From Rubrobacter sp. (GTDB lineage: Bacteria; Actinomycetota; Rubrobacteria; Rubrobacterales; Rubrobacteraceae), in assembly GCA_013817025.1 (NCBI GenBank), contig JACDDK010000057.1, positions 1 to 6,703 of the forward strand: a stretch of DNA of 6,703 bases, in the 5' to 3' direction. Numbering within the stretch: the first letter of the stretch is position 1; the number at the start of each line of letters is the position of its first letter. Positions 1 through 6,016 of the stretch are shown here, in pieces. Made by a program: the position numbers and the translations under genes. The notes below the pieces were generated by a model. That model was not told where the DNA came from, did not search any database, and was given only the letters and a program-made list of their open reading frames with translations.

Positions 1-777
1 ATCGAGGCCTTCGGCGTGCAGGCGCAGAGGGATGTCGTAGAGAGTTGGGGCGTTCTCGGCGGGGATCACGGAGTCGAAATCCGTATCGCCAAAGAGGGAT
101 ATTTTCCGCCGGATCTCCTCGCTTATCGGTCGATCCGCACGGCATATGAGCACGTCCGGGCTGATGCCGATCTCGCGCAGCCGCTGCGTCGAGTGCTGCG
201 TCGGCTTGGTCTTCAGCTCCCCGGCGGCCTCGATGTACGGCACATAGGAGACGTGCAGGTACATCACGTTCCCGCGGCCCACGTCGTTACGGAACTGGCG
301 GATCGCTTCGAGAAACGGCAGGCTCTCGATGTCGCCGACGGTGCCGCCTATCTCGGTGATGACGATGTCCATCTCCTGACCGAGGCGGCCGATGCGGCTC
401 TTGATCTCGTTGGTTATGTGCGGGATGACCTGCACCGTCGCCCCGAGATAATCCCCCCGCCGCTCCCGCTGGATTACTTCCCAATAAACACTCCCCGTGG
501 TCACGTTGGAGAGCCGCCCAAGGTTCTCGTCCAGAAATCGCTCGTAGTGGCCGAGATCTAGGTCGGTCTCCGCACCATCCTCCGTAACGTAGACCTCACC
601 GTGTTGATAAGGGTTCATCGTGCCGGGGTCGACGTTGATGTAAGGGTCGAACTTCTGCAGCACGACCTTGAATCCCCGGTTCTTCAGCAGCATCCCGAGC
701 GCCGCGGCGCTGGTACCCTTGCCGATAGACGAGACCACACCGCCCGTAACGAAGATGTATTTGGTGCTCTCACTCAT
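1..777 (-). CDS. pyrG: CTP synthase, N-terminal synthetase domain (3' end outside window)
   Basis: CTP synthase makes CTP from UTP, ATP and glutamine in the cytoplasm, the last step of pyrimidine nucleotide synthesis. The 259 visible codons cover the amidoligase (synthetase) domain; the C-terminal glutamine amidotransferase domain lies beyond the left edge. Family hallmarks seen are TGGVVSSIGKG at residues 11-21 (P-loop-like ATP site), KFDPYINVDPGTM at 42-54, QHGEV at 58-62, DGAETDLDLGHYERF at 67-81, RRGDYLGATVQVIPHIT at 106-122, EIGGTVGDIESLPFLEA at 142-158 and KTKPTQHS at 189-196. The P-loop has Ile and Thr (SIGKGT) where Leu and Ile are usual (SLGKGI), a mild change. The ATG start begins the canonical N-terminus and overlaps the end of the upstream membrane transferase gene by 8 bp. 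There is no clear Shine-Dalgarno sequence, only a G-rich stretch, so translational coupling is likely. No leader exists for the CTP-sensing attenuation known upstream of Bacillus pyrG. Confidence 0.97.
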   Translation of the reverse strand, partial: MSESTKYIFVTGGVVSSIGKGTSAAALGMLLKNRGFKVVLQKFDPYINVDPGTMNPYQHGEVYVTEDGAETDLDLGHYERFLDENLGRLSNVTTGSVYWEVIQRERRGDYLGATVQVIPHITNEIKSRIGRLGQEMDIVITEIGGTVGDIESLPFLEAIRQFRNDVGRGNVMYLHVSYVPYIEAAGELKTKPTQHSTQRLREIGISPDVLICRADRPISEEIRRKISLFGDTDFDSVIPAENAPTLYDIPLRLHAEGLD

Positions 778-1579
778 TTCTACCCCGCCCCCAAGCATCG
801 AATCGCCGCAAAAACGCTACCTCCTCTATAATTTTGGAGAACGAAAAGAACTCCGCTACCGCCGTGAGACCGAGAATCGCCGCCAGGGAGACCCACCAGA
901 GTGTTCCGGGTCCGTGAGCTAGGATCAGATACCCCAAAACGCCACCCAAGATCGCAGCTCCCGCATCACCGAGCATGATACGCCCTCGCGCGTCAAAATA
1001 AAATACCCCAACCGCCCCACCAACGATCCCCGCCACCGCCAACATCGCCCCACCCGGCGCGACGTACATCAACCCAAACACCGGAACCCCCACAAACTTC
1101 AGCGCCCGCCCAGGACGAAGATCCAGGAGGTTAGCCAAATTCGCACTTCCGGCCAAAATAACCGCCCCAACCAACGCTTCCCACCCAACCCCAAACTCAT
1201 AAACTCCAACCAACAGCGCCCCACCCCCGAGCACCGTCACCTTCACAAGCCCCGTCGTAACTCGCCCTCTCATCAACGCCCCGAAATGCCCCCTGAAACC
1301 CCGCGCTCCCGCATCACCCCAAACGTCGTCGACAAACCCAACCACCCCACAGAGCGCCGCGTAAACCACGAAACTCACCACCCCCGCATCCCACGCCACC
1401 GCCCCCCAGCCAGAGAACAGCACCAACAGCGTTGTGAGTATTATAGGTAAAAGTGTGATACCGGTAGCGGTTGGGATGTGGTTGCCGGTGAAGTTGCGGC
1501 GTTTTGGAAGATGGCGGGTGACGAGCGCGAGGGTTGCGAGGGTTAGGGCGGTGCCGCAAATAAACAGGATCGCTACCAC
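770..1579 (-). CDS. Compact MraY/WecA-superfamily membrane phospho-sugar transferase (GT4-type)
   Basis: This 269-residue integral membrane protein has about eight hydrophobic segments. It belongs to the polyprenyl-phosphate N-acetylhexosamine-1-phosphate transferase superfamily, whose members move a phospho-sugar from a nucleotide donor to a lipid carrier. Motifs seen: N-x4-HIPTATG at 29-40, corresponding to the cytoplasmic Pro/Gly motif; GFVDDVWGD at 81-89 with the paired metal-site Asp 84-85; NLANLLD at 147-153; and GRIMLGDAG at 199-207 with the catalytic-type Asp205. It is much shorter than MraY (about 360 residues). The second Asp-Gly of the usual NLxDGxDG motif is replaced by LRPGR (154-158), and no HxHH/HHH loop is present; the C-terminus instead reads SFSKIIEE...LRRFDAWGR. 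Donor and product are therefore unknown. The GTG at 1579 is the only start that includes the first membrane segment without running deep into the preceding gene. It overlaps that gene's stop by 7 bp. The reading frame continues open upstream but there only mirrors the preceding gene. Codon choice is odd over much of the gene (see findings). Confidence 0.85.
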   Translation of the reverse strand: MVAILFICGTALTLATLALVTRHLPKRRNFTGNHIPTATGITLLPIILTTLLVLFSGWGAVAWDAGVVSFVVYAALCGVVGFVDDVWGDAGARGFRGHFGALMRGRVTTGLVKVTVLGGGALLVGVYEFGVGWEALVGAVILAGSANLANLLDLRPGRALKFVGVPVFGLMYVAPGGAMLAVAGIVGGAVGVFYFDARGRIMLGDAGAAILGGVLGYLILAHGPGTLWWVSLAAILGLTAVAEFFSFSKIIEEVAFLRRFDAWGRGRNE

Positions 1580-2259
1580 GGGTGGCGGTCGCCTCGGAGA
1601 GCCTGGACGATGTCGCGGCCCTGGCGGGCGCGGTGGGCGAAGCCGGCGAGGGTCTTTCCGGTTGGGCGGTGGGTCAGGGGGATTGAGACTTCGCGGGGTT
1701 CGATGCCGGCGGCGAGCAGGTCGAGGGTCATGCCGGCCTCGGCCCCGAAGCCGGGTGCTATGCCGGGCAAGGCTTCGAGAGCGGGGAGAAGCAGTGCGCG
1801 CTGGCCGGAGAGTGGTTCGGTGAAGTCGTGGCCGGTGCGCCGGGCTATGGCGCGGCGGGTCAGTGTCTTCACGAGACCGAAACCACCGTACTTCGCCGGT
1901 GGGAAGGCTGCGATGGCTACGGGATTTCGTTCGTCGAGGGCTCCGATCAAGCCCGCGAGCTTTGAGGCGCTGGCGCCGAGGTCCGCGTCGGCGAGTAGTA
2001 CGGCCTCCGGCGCGAGGCATCGAGCGACCGTGAGGCCCACGAGCAAGGCGTTTCCTTTACCGGACGGTTGTCCTCTTGGTGCGGCCTCCACTACTTCGGC
2101 GCCGTGGGCGTGGGAGATCTCGGCGGTGGCGTCGCGGCTGCCGTCGTCCGCTACGATCACTCTTATAAGGCCGGGAATGTTCGACAGGGCCGCGAGGGTC
2201 TCGGGAAGACGTTCGGCTTCGTCGTGGGCGGGGATTATGGCGATGGTGGAGAGTGTCAC
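1573..2259 (-). CDS. Family 2 (GT-A fold) glycosyltransferase, soluble
   Basis: This 228-residue protein is a GT-A nucleotide-sugar-dependent glycosyltransferase of the GT2 type, related to dolichol-phosphate-mannose synthase and glucosyl-3-phosphoglycerate synthase. Motifs seen: IIPAHDEAERL at 8-18 (start of the nucleotide-binding fold), VADDGSRDAT at 36-45, GKGNAL at 67-72, the metal-binding DAD (DxD) at 91-93, EPLSGQRA at 148-155 and GFGAEAGMTLDLLAAG at 170-185 in the acceptor region. I see no membrane segment or signal peptide, so it should act on the cytoplasmic face. The gene runs directly into the MraY-like transferase with a 7-bp overlap. This suggests that the two act on one lipid-linked or glycolipid product, but sugar donor and acceptor cannot be read from the sequence. 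The GTG start gives the normal N-terminus for the fold. No Shine-Dalgarno sequence precedes it (CTCTCTCC instead), and a TANNNT hexamer sits six bases upstream, consistent with a leaderless mRNA. Confidence 0.88.
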   Translation of the reverse strand: MTLSTIAIIPAHDEAERLPETLAALSNIPGLIRVIVADDGSRDATAEISHAHGAEVVEAAPRGQPSGKGNALLVGLTVARCLAPEAVLLADADLGASASKLAGLIGALDERNPVAIAAFPPAKYGGFGLVKTLTRRAIARRTGHDFTEPLSGQRALLLPALEALPGIAPGFGAEAGMTLDLLAAGIEPREVSIPLTHRPTGKTLAGFAHRARQGRDIVQALRGDRHPW

Positions 2260-2265
2260 GGAGAG

Positions 2266-2271
2266 AGTTTA
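2266..2271 (-). promoter_or_regulatory. Candidate leaderless promoter -10 element for the GT2-GT4-pyrG unit
   Basis: On the minus strand TAAACT matches the actinobacterial TANNNT -10 consensus. It is followed by exactly six bases and then the GTG start of the glycosyltransferase, which would place transcription initiation at or next to the start codon. No Shine-Dalgarno sequence precedes this GTG, which fits a leaderless transcript. I do not see a convincing TTGACA-like -35 at 16-18 bp spacing, so the call rests on the -10 hexamer, its spacing and the lack of a ribosome site. Confidence 0.4.
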
Positions 2272-2321
2272 GCGTTTTACGGTGTTTCCCGGATCGACTG
2301 GCTTGTAGCTTTGGGTATCGT

Positions 2322-2348
2322 TCGGCTCTCCACGAGTCGAGAAGCCGA
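2322..2348 (-). other. Stem-loop in the steB-GT2 intergenic gap (imperfect, one bulge)
   Basis: On the minus strand TCGGCT-T-CTC pairs with GAG-AGCCGA around an 8-nt loop. This gives nine base pairs with one bulged T. No run of U follows, so it is not a standard intrinsic terminator. It could protect the 3' end of the upstream mRNA or act as a weak terminator. It overlaps the neighbouring stem-loop by two bases, so the two may not both form fully. Confidence 0.4.
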
Positions 2349-2366
2349 TTGCCGAAAGCTGCAATC
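2347..2366 (-). other. Stem-loop immediately after the steB stop codon
   Basis: On the minus strand GATTGC and GCAATC form a perfect 6-bp stem with an 8-nt loop, starting one base after the TAA stop of the SteB-like gene. There is no U-tract. Six base pairs could occur by chance. Its position directly after a stop and next to a second hairpin makes a transcript-end or stability role possible. Confidence 0.3.
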
Positions 2367-2367
2367 T

Positions 2368-3165
2368 TTAGCCGGGATCCCTTGGGAAGGCTTCGGAGGC
2401 TGAGTCTTTGGTGCCGTATGCGCCGTTGGAGTTGGTGATGACCAAGCGGACCAGAGCGGCGCGGCCGGCGGCGCGGTCGGCGTAATCGACGGATGGGATG
2501 CCGGCGTCTTGGAACAGTGGGATCTCGCTGCGGCGGGCTGTGGCGGGTTCGGCGGCCACTACTTTGGTTCCGGCTTCGATCCAGGCCTCGAACATAGTAG
2601 TCTGGGCGGTGTTGAGGGTGTCGTTGTAGATCTCGGTGTTCGGAGCCTCGTCCCGCCCGCCGATGAAGATTATGACCTCGGGCGCGCCGGAACCGTCGTC
2701 GCTCAGGATCTCCTCGGTCTCCGTGGCGTACAGGGCCGCGGGATCTGCCTCGGGGCCGGTCACCTCGAAGAGCGACGGCTCATCGAGGCTGGTCACCGAG
2801 GTAAAGTCCACACCCGCGTCGTCGAGGGCGCTCTGGACACTCTGGGTGGTTTCGGCGTCGGCGAAGGGGCCAGAGACCAGGGCGACGTTCGTACCGGTCA
2901 GGCTTCCGGCGATCATCACCTCGGACATTTCCTCGGTTACGACCTGGTCTTCCCGCGTGCGCTCCTGGAGGGTCGCTATCTCCTCGTCGCGGCGCGATAT
3001 CTGCTTGTTCTGATCGTCGAGGCGCTGGCGAACGTCCTTTATCTGGCCGCGAAGTCCTTCGGTTACCACGCCGCCGTCGGCCATCGCCACGCCGAGCAGG
3101 ACACCCACGGCTAGAGCCAGGAAGACGGAGATCAGGGAGATAAGATGGTAGCGAAGGTCCGGCAC
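2368..3165 (-). CDS. steB: SteB/MctB-like single-pass membrane protein (often labelled copper transporter)
   Basis: This 265-residue protein has a short N-terminus (MPDLRYH), one hydrophobic segment at about 8-28, a charged heptad-like coiled coil at about 36-72, and an acidic extracytoplasmic domain with an ALVSGPF strand near the start and VIIFIGG further on. The layout, the LRYHLISLISVFLALAVG start and the C-terminal GAYG match the Rv1698 family. That family was named MctB for a proposed copper/channel role in M. tuberculosis; its Corynebacterium member SteB works with SteA in daughter-cell separation. The protein contains no cysteine and one histidine (His7, beside the membrane segment), so nothing suggests metal binding. 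I chose GTG at 3165, two bases after the steA stop, because the family N-terminus begins there; the frame stays open upstream but only across steA. The upstream CGGGA is a weak ribosome site, so coupling to steA is likely. It is shorter than the roughly 314-residue mycobacterial protein. Confidence 0.85.
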   Translation of the reverse strand: MPDLRYHLISLISVFLALAVGVLLGVAMADGGVVTEGLRGQIKDVRQRLDDQNKQISRRDEEIATLQERTREDQVVTEEMSEVMIAGSLTGTNVALVSGPFADAETTQSVQSALDDAGVDFTSVTSLDEPSLFEVTGPEADPAALYATETEEILSDDGSGAPEVIIFIGGRDEAPNTEIYNDTLNTAQTTMFEAWIEAGTKVVAAEPATARRSEIPLFQDAGIPSVDYADRAAGRAALVRLVITNSNGAYGTKDSASEAFPRDPG

Positions 3166-3167
3166 GC

Positions 3168-4355
3168 CTAGATCCCGAGCAGCAGTTGCAGCTTGATGGC
3201 GAGCAACTCGAAGATGCCTGTTAGCTGCCGCGACGAGTACACGACAGCCGAAACTACGGTTAGCCCCGTGACGACCAGCGCCACGAGCTGCCACACCGAG
3301 GCCTGCGACGGGTAGAGCTTCGAGACGCCCTTCGCGTCCACCAGCTTCGCCCCGACCTTCAGGCGTGTGAGGAAGGTCGAAGACGCGCCCCGGCGGCCCT
3401 TGTCGAGGAACTCCACCAGCCCGACGTGCGTGCCGACCGCCACGATCAACTCCGCCTCGCACTGCTCCGCGACCAGGATCGCGATATCCTCCGAAAGCCC
3501 TGGCGCCGCGAGCGTTGTCGCGTCCTTGACGCCCGCCTTCTTCACTCGGTCGAGTCCCGGCGCCGCGCCGTCGATGTAGGCGTGGACTATCACGTGGTCC
3601 GCGACCCCGAGCGCCCGATCCGAGACCGAATCCATGTCCCCGAAAACGACGTGCGGCTTAGCGCCGACCTCCAACACCGCGTCCGCCCCGCCATCCACCC
3701 CGATAATGAACGGTTTCACGCCCCGCAGATACGGGCCGAGGGCGGCGAGGTCCTGCCGGTAATCGTAGCCGCGCACGACCACGAGTACCTGACGACCGCG
3801 AATTTCCCGCCGCACGGCGGGTGGTACGTCCAGCGTGGAGAACAGGATGTCCCGCTCGCGGCGCATGAACTCGACGGTGTTCTGGGCGAAACTTTCGAGT
3901 GCTACGCCCACGCCCTCCTGGTTCTCGCGCAGCCGACGCTCGGCGACCTCCCGGGAGAGGTGCTGGCCCGTGGCGACCAGCTCCCCGGCGTGGTAGACGC
4001 CATCACCGCGAACCTCGATCTCGTCGCCCGATGTTAGCTTCTCGAAGACTTTCAGGCCGACGTTGTCCAAGATGTACACCCCCGCCCGCGCCAGGATGAA
4101 CGGGCCGAGGTTTGGATATAAGCCGGTCGAGGAGCCCGCCGCGTTCACCACAACGCCGACCCCGGCTTCGACCAGCGTCTCGGCGGTGACACGGTCCAGG
4201 TTCTCGTGGTTTATTATCGCGATCTTGCCTGGACCCAATCGCGGCACTATCGCTTTGGTTTTCATGCCGAGTACCGCCGTCCCCGAGAGCCGGAACTCGT
4301 GCCTCGTACCGTTCGGGCTCAGATCCAATTTCTTGCGGCGGAAGTAGCCCTTCAT
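3168..4355 (-). CDS. steA: SteA-like protein with thiamine-pyrophosphokinase-like domain and C-terminal membrane anchor
   Basis: This 395-residue protein matches the Rv1697/SteA family. SteA localises to the cytokinetic ring in Corynebacterium and acts with SteB to promote cell separation through the RipC-FtsEX pathway. The N-terminal half (about 1-170) is a SteA-specific region. The next part (about 188-345) resembles the catalytic fold of thiamine pyrophosphokinase, with VVVRGYDYRQDL at 192-203, DGGAD at 221-225, FGDMDS at 238-243 and PGLSEDIAIL at 285-294. A single membrane helix at about 355-375 and a short amphipathic tail follow, so the bulk is cytoplasmic. Genuine thiamine pyrophosphokinases are shorter and lack the anchor, so a vitamin role is unlikely. 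ATG at 4355 overlaps the recN stop as ATGA, with GGTGA four bases upstream. The stop lies two bases before the steB start. Family assignment is confident; the molecular activity is not known. Confidence 0.9.
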   Translation of the reverse strand: MKGYFRRKKLDLSPNGTRHEFRLSGTAVLGMKTKAIVPRLGPGKIAIINHENLDRVTAETLVEAGVGVVVNAAGSSTGLYPNLGPFILARAGVYILDNVGLKVFEKLTSGDEIEVRGDGVYHAGELVATGQHLSREVAERRLRENQEGVGVALESFAQNTVEFMRRERDILFSTLDVPPAVRREIRGRQVLVVVRGYDYRQDLAALGPYLRGVKPFIIGVDGGADAVLEVGAKPHVVFGDMDSVSDRALGVADHVIVHAYIDGAAPGLDRVKKAGVKDATTLAAPGLSEDIAILVAEQCEAELIVAVGTHVGLVEFLDKGRRGASSTFLTRLKVGAKLVDAKGVSKLYPSQASVWQLVALVVTGLTVVSAVVYSSRQLTGIFELLAIKLQLLLGI

Positions 4356-6016
4356 CGGTTCACCAGAAGCTCCGAGGCGTGGGCCAGCGAGGCTTCGTCC
4401 ACCCGGCCCGATAGCATCCGGGCGAGTTCGCGGCGGCGTTCGTCGCCCTCGACAGTGTGGATGCGCGTGATCGTACGCCCGTTCGACTCTTCTTTTTCCA
4501 CCACGATCTGAGCCCCGGCCTCCGACGCTATCTGCGGCAGGTGGGTGATGGTGAGCACCTGATTTCGTCCCCCAAGCTCCCGGAGCTTCGCGCCCACCGC
4601 CGTGGCCGTCTCCCCGCCGATGCCCGCGTCGACCTCGTCGAAGACGTAGGTTGCGCCCGGCTCGACCCGCTCCTGTGCGAGGCGTATGGCCAGCATGATC
4701 CGGGAAAGCTCCCCCCCCGACGCATACCGCCGAACCGGCAGCTCCGGCTCACCGGGATTGGTCTGAACCACGAACTCCACCCGCTCCACTCCGTTTGGCC
4801 CCGGTTCGACCGATACCAACTCCGCCTTGAAGACCGTGCCGCCGAGGTTCAAACCGGACAGGTTCTCTCGCACCTTTTTCGCCAGCCTCCCCGCCGCCTG
4901 GTCCCGGCCCGCCGACAGTTTCACCGACAGCTCCCCAAGCCGCCGCTCGCCCGACGCGATCCGCTCCTCGAACGTTGCCGTTTCCTCGTCTAGATTTTCG
5001 AGACGCGAGAGCCGCGCCAGCGATTCTTGCAGGAAACCGTCCAGGTCGTCGCCGTATTTGCGCTCCAGCGCCCGCAGAGCGGCTAGGCGTTCATCGACGG
5101 CCTCCAGCCGGTTCGGGTCGGCTTCCAACTCCTCGACGTAGGCCCGAAGCTCGTAGACCACGTCCGTCATCTCCGCCGAGAGCCCCCGCAAACGCTCCAA
5201 CAGCCCCGAGAGACCTTCGTCGTGGCGGGCGGCGCGCTCGAGCTCGGACGCGGCGCTTGCGGCGGCCTCGACGGCTCCACCTTCCTCGGAGGAGAGGACA
5301 GCGGTGGCGGTGGCGGCGCTCTCCATCAGTTCGGTAACATTGCGCAGACGGTCGCGTTCGCGGGTGAGGTCGGCGGATTCCTCGGCGGTGTAGCCGAAGT
5401 CTTCGATCTCCTTGACCTGGAAGCGCAGGAAGTCCAACTCGCGCAACCGCGCCTCGGAGGAAGCCGTGATCCCGGCCAGCTCCCGGCGATCCCGCTGCAC
5501 CGCACCCCACAACTCCCGATGCTCCCCCTTGGCCCCCGCCGCGGCCTTGTCCAGGAAATCGTCCAGGATGGCGAGTTGTTCGGCGGGTTCGGTGAGACGG
5601 GCCTGTTCGCGTTGGCCGTGGTAGGACACGAGCTTCTCGCCGAGCGCGGCGAGGGAGCGCACCGGGACCGAGATGCCGTTGACGTAGCATTTAGAGCGAC
5701 CGTCCCCGGTAAGGGTGCGGCGCAGGAAGAGGCCGTCTTCGGTATCGAGGTCTTCGGCCAATTCGCCCAAAGCATCCGAGAGGATGTTGGACATCAGGTC
5801 TTCGGGGAGTGAGAAGGTGCCTTCGACGGTGGCTTTCTTGGCGCCGGCGCGGACGGCTTCGGAGCGGGCGCGGCCGCCAAGGAGCATTTGCAGGGCGGTT
5901 GCGAGCAGGGTCTTGCCAGCGCCGGTCTCGCCGGTAATGGCGTTGAGACCGGGCGCGAGTTCCAGAGTGGCCGCCTCGATCAGGGCCACGTTCTCGACGG
6001 AAAGTTCCGTGAGCAC
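4352..6016 (-). CDS. recN: DNA repair protein RecN (SMC-like ATPase)
   Basis: RecN is a cytoplasmic SMC-family ATPase that gathers broken DNA ends during RecA-dependent double-strand-break repair. With the GTG start the product is 554 residues, close to E. coli RecN (553). The N-terminal half-ATPase starts LTELSVENVALIEA and carries Walker A GETGAGKT at about 29-36. A long charged, heptad-rich central part forms the antiparallel coiled coil. The C-terminal half-ATPase has the ABC signature SGGELSR at about 433-439, Walker B VFDEVDAGIGG at about 458-468 and THLPQIA at about 491-497. GTG at 6016 is preferred because residue 2 onward matches the usual RecN N-terminus and the codon overlaps the nadK stop as TAGTG. 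In-frame ATG 6055 (567 residues) and GTG 6049 or 6046 are alternatives that add 10-13 unconserved residues inside nadK. The stop overlaps the steA start as ATGA. I see no palindromic SOS box just upstream. Confidence 0.96.
   Translation of the reverse strand: MLTELSVENVALIEAATLELAPGLNAITGETGAGKTLLATALQMLLGGRARSEAVRAGAKKATVEGTFSLPEDLMSNILSDALGELAEDLDTEDGLFLRRTLTGDGRSKCYVNGISVPVRSLAALGEKLVSYHGQREQARLTEPAEQLAILDDFLDKAAAGAKGEHRELWGAVQRDRRELAGITASSEARLRELDFLRFQVKEIEDFGYTAEESADLTRERDRLRNVTELMESAATATAVLSSEEGGAVEAAASAASELERAARHDEGLSGLLERLRGLSAEMTDVVYELRAYVEELEADPNRLEAVDERLAALRALERKYGDDLDGFLQESLARLSRLENLDEETATFEERIASGERRLGELSVKLSAGRDQAAGRLAKKVRENLSGLNLGGTVFKAELVSVEPGPNGVERVEFVVQTNPGEPELPVRRYASGGELSRIMLAIRLAQERVEPGATYVFDEVDAGIGGETATAVGAKLRELGGRNQVLTITHLPQIASEAGAQIVVEKEESNGRTITRIHTVEGDERRRELARMLSGRVDEASLAHASELLVNR

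Noticed and set aside
16..561. 181-codon open frame on the + strand opposite pyrG
   Set aside because: It lies wholly antisense to an unmistakable PyrG, and its translation has no recognisable domain; high G+C DNA often leaves such frames open.
1381..1411. Possible G-quadruplex on the minus strand
   Set aside because: The G-runs are interrupted by a nine-base loop and lie inside coding sequence rich in GGG and GTG codons; this does not meet the usual four-run, short-loop pattern.
1580..2020. Upstream extension of the MraY-like reading frame
   Set aside because: It is the shifted-frame shadow of the GT2 gene: Arg/Pro-rich, no hydrophobic segments, and no resemblance to the family N-terminus.
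3166..3462. Upstream extension of the SteB reading frame
   Set aside because: It overlaps the C-terminal part of steA in another frame. The family N-terminus with its membrane helix starts at GTG 3165.
5222..5812. 196-codon glycine-rich open frame on the + strand opposite recN, and similar frames at 3426-4037 and 4457-4993
   Set aside because: They are antisense to well-supported recN and steA, with compositions dictated by the codons on the other strand and no motifs of their own.
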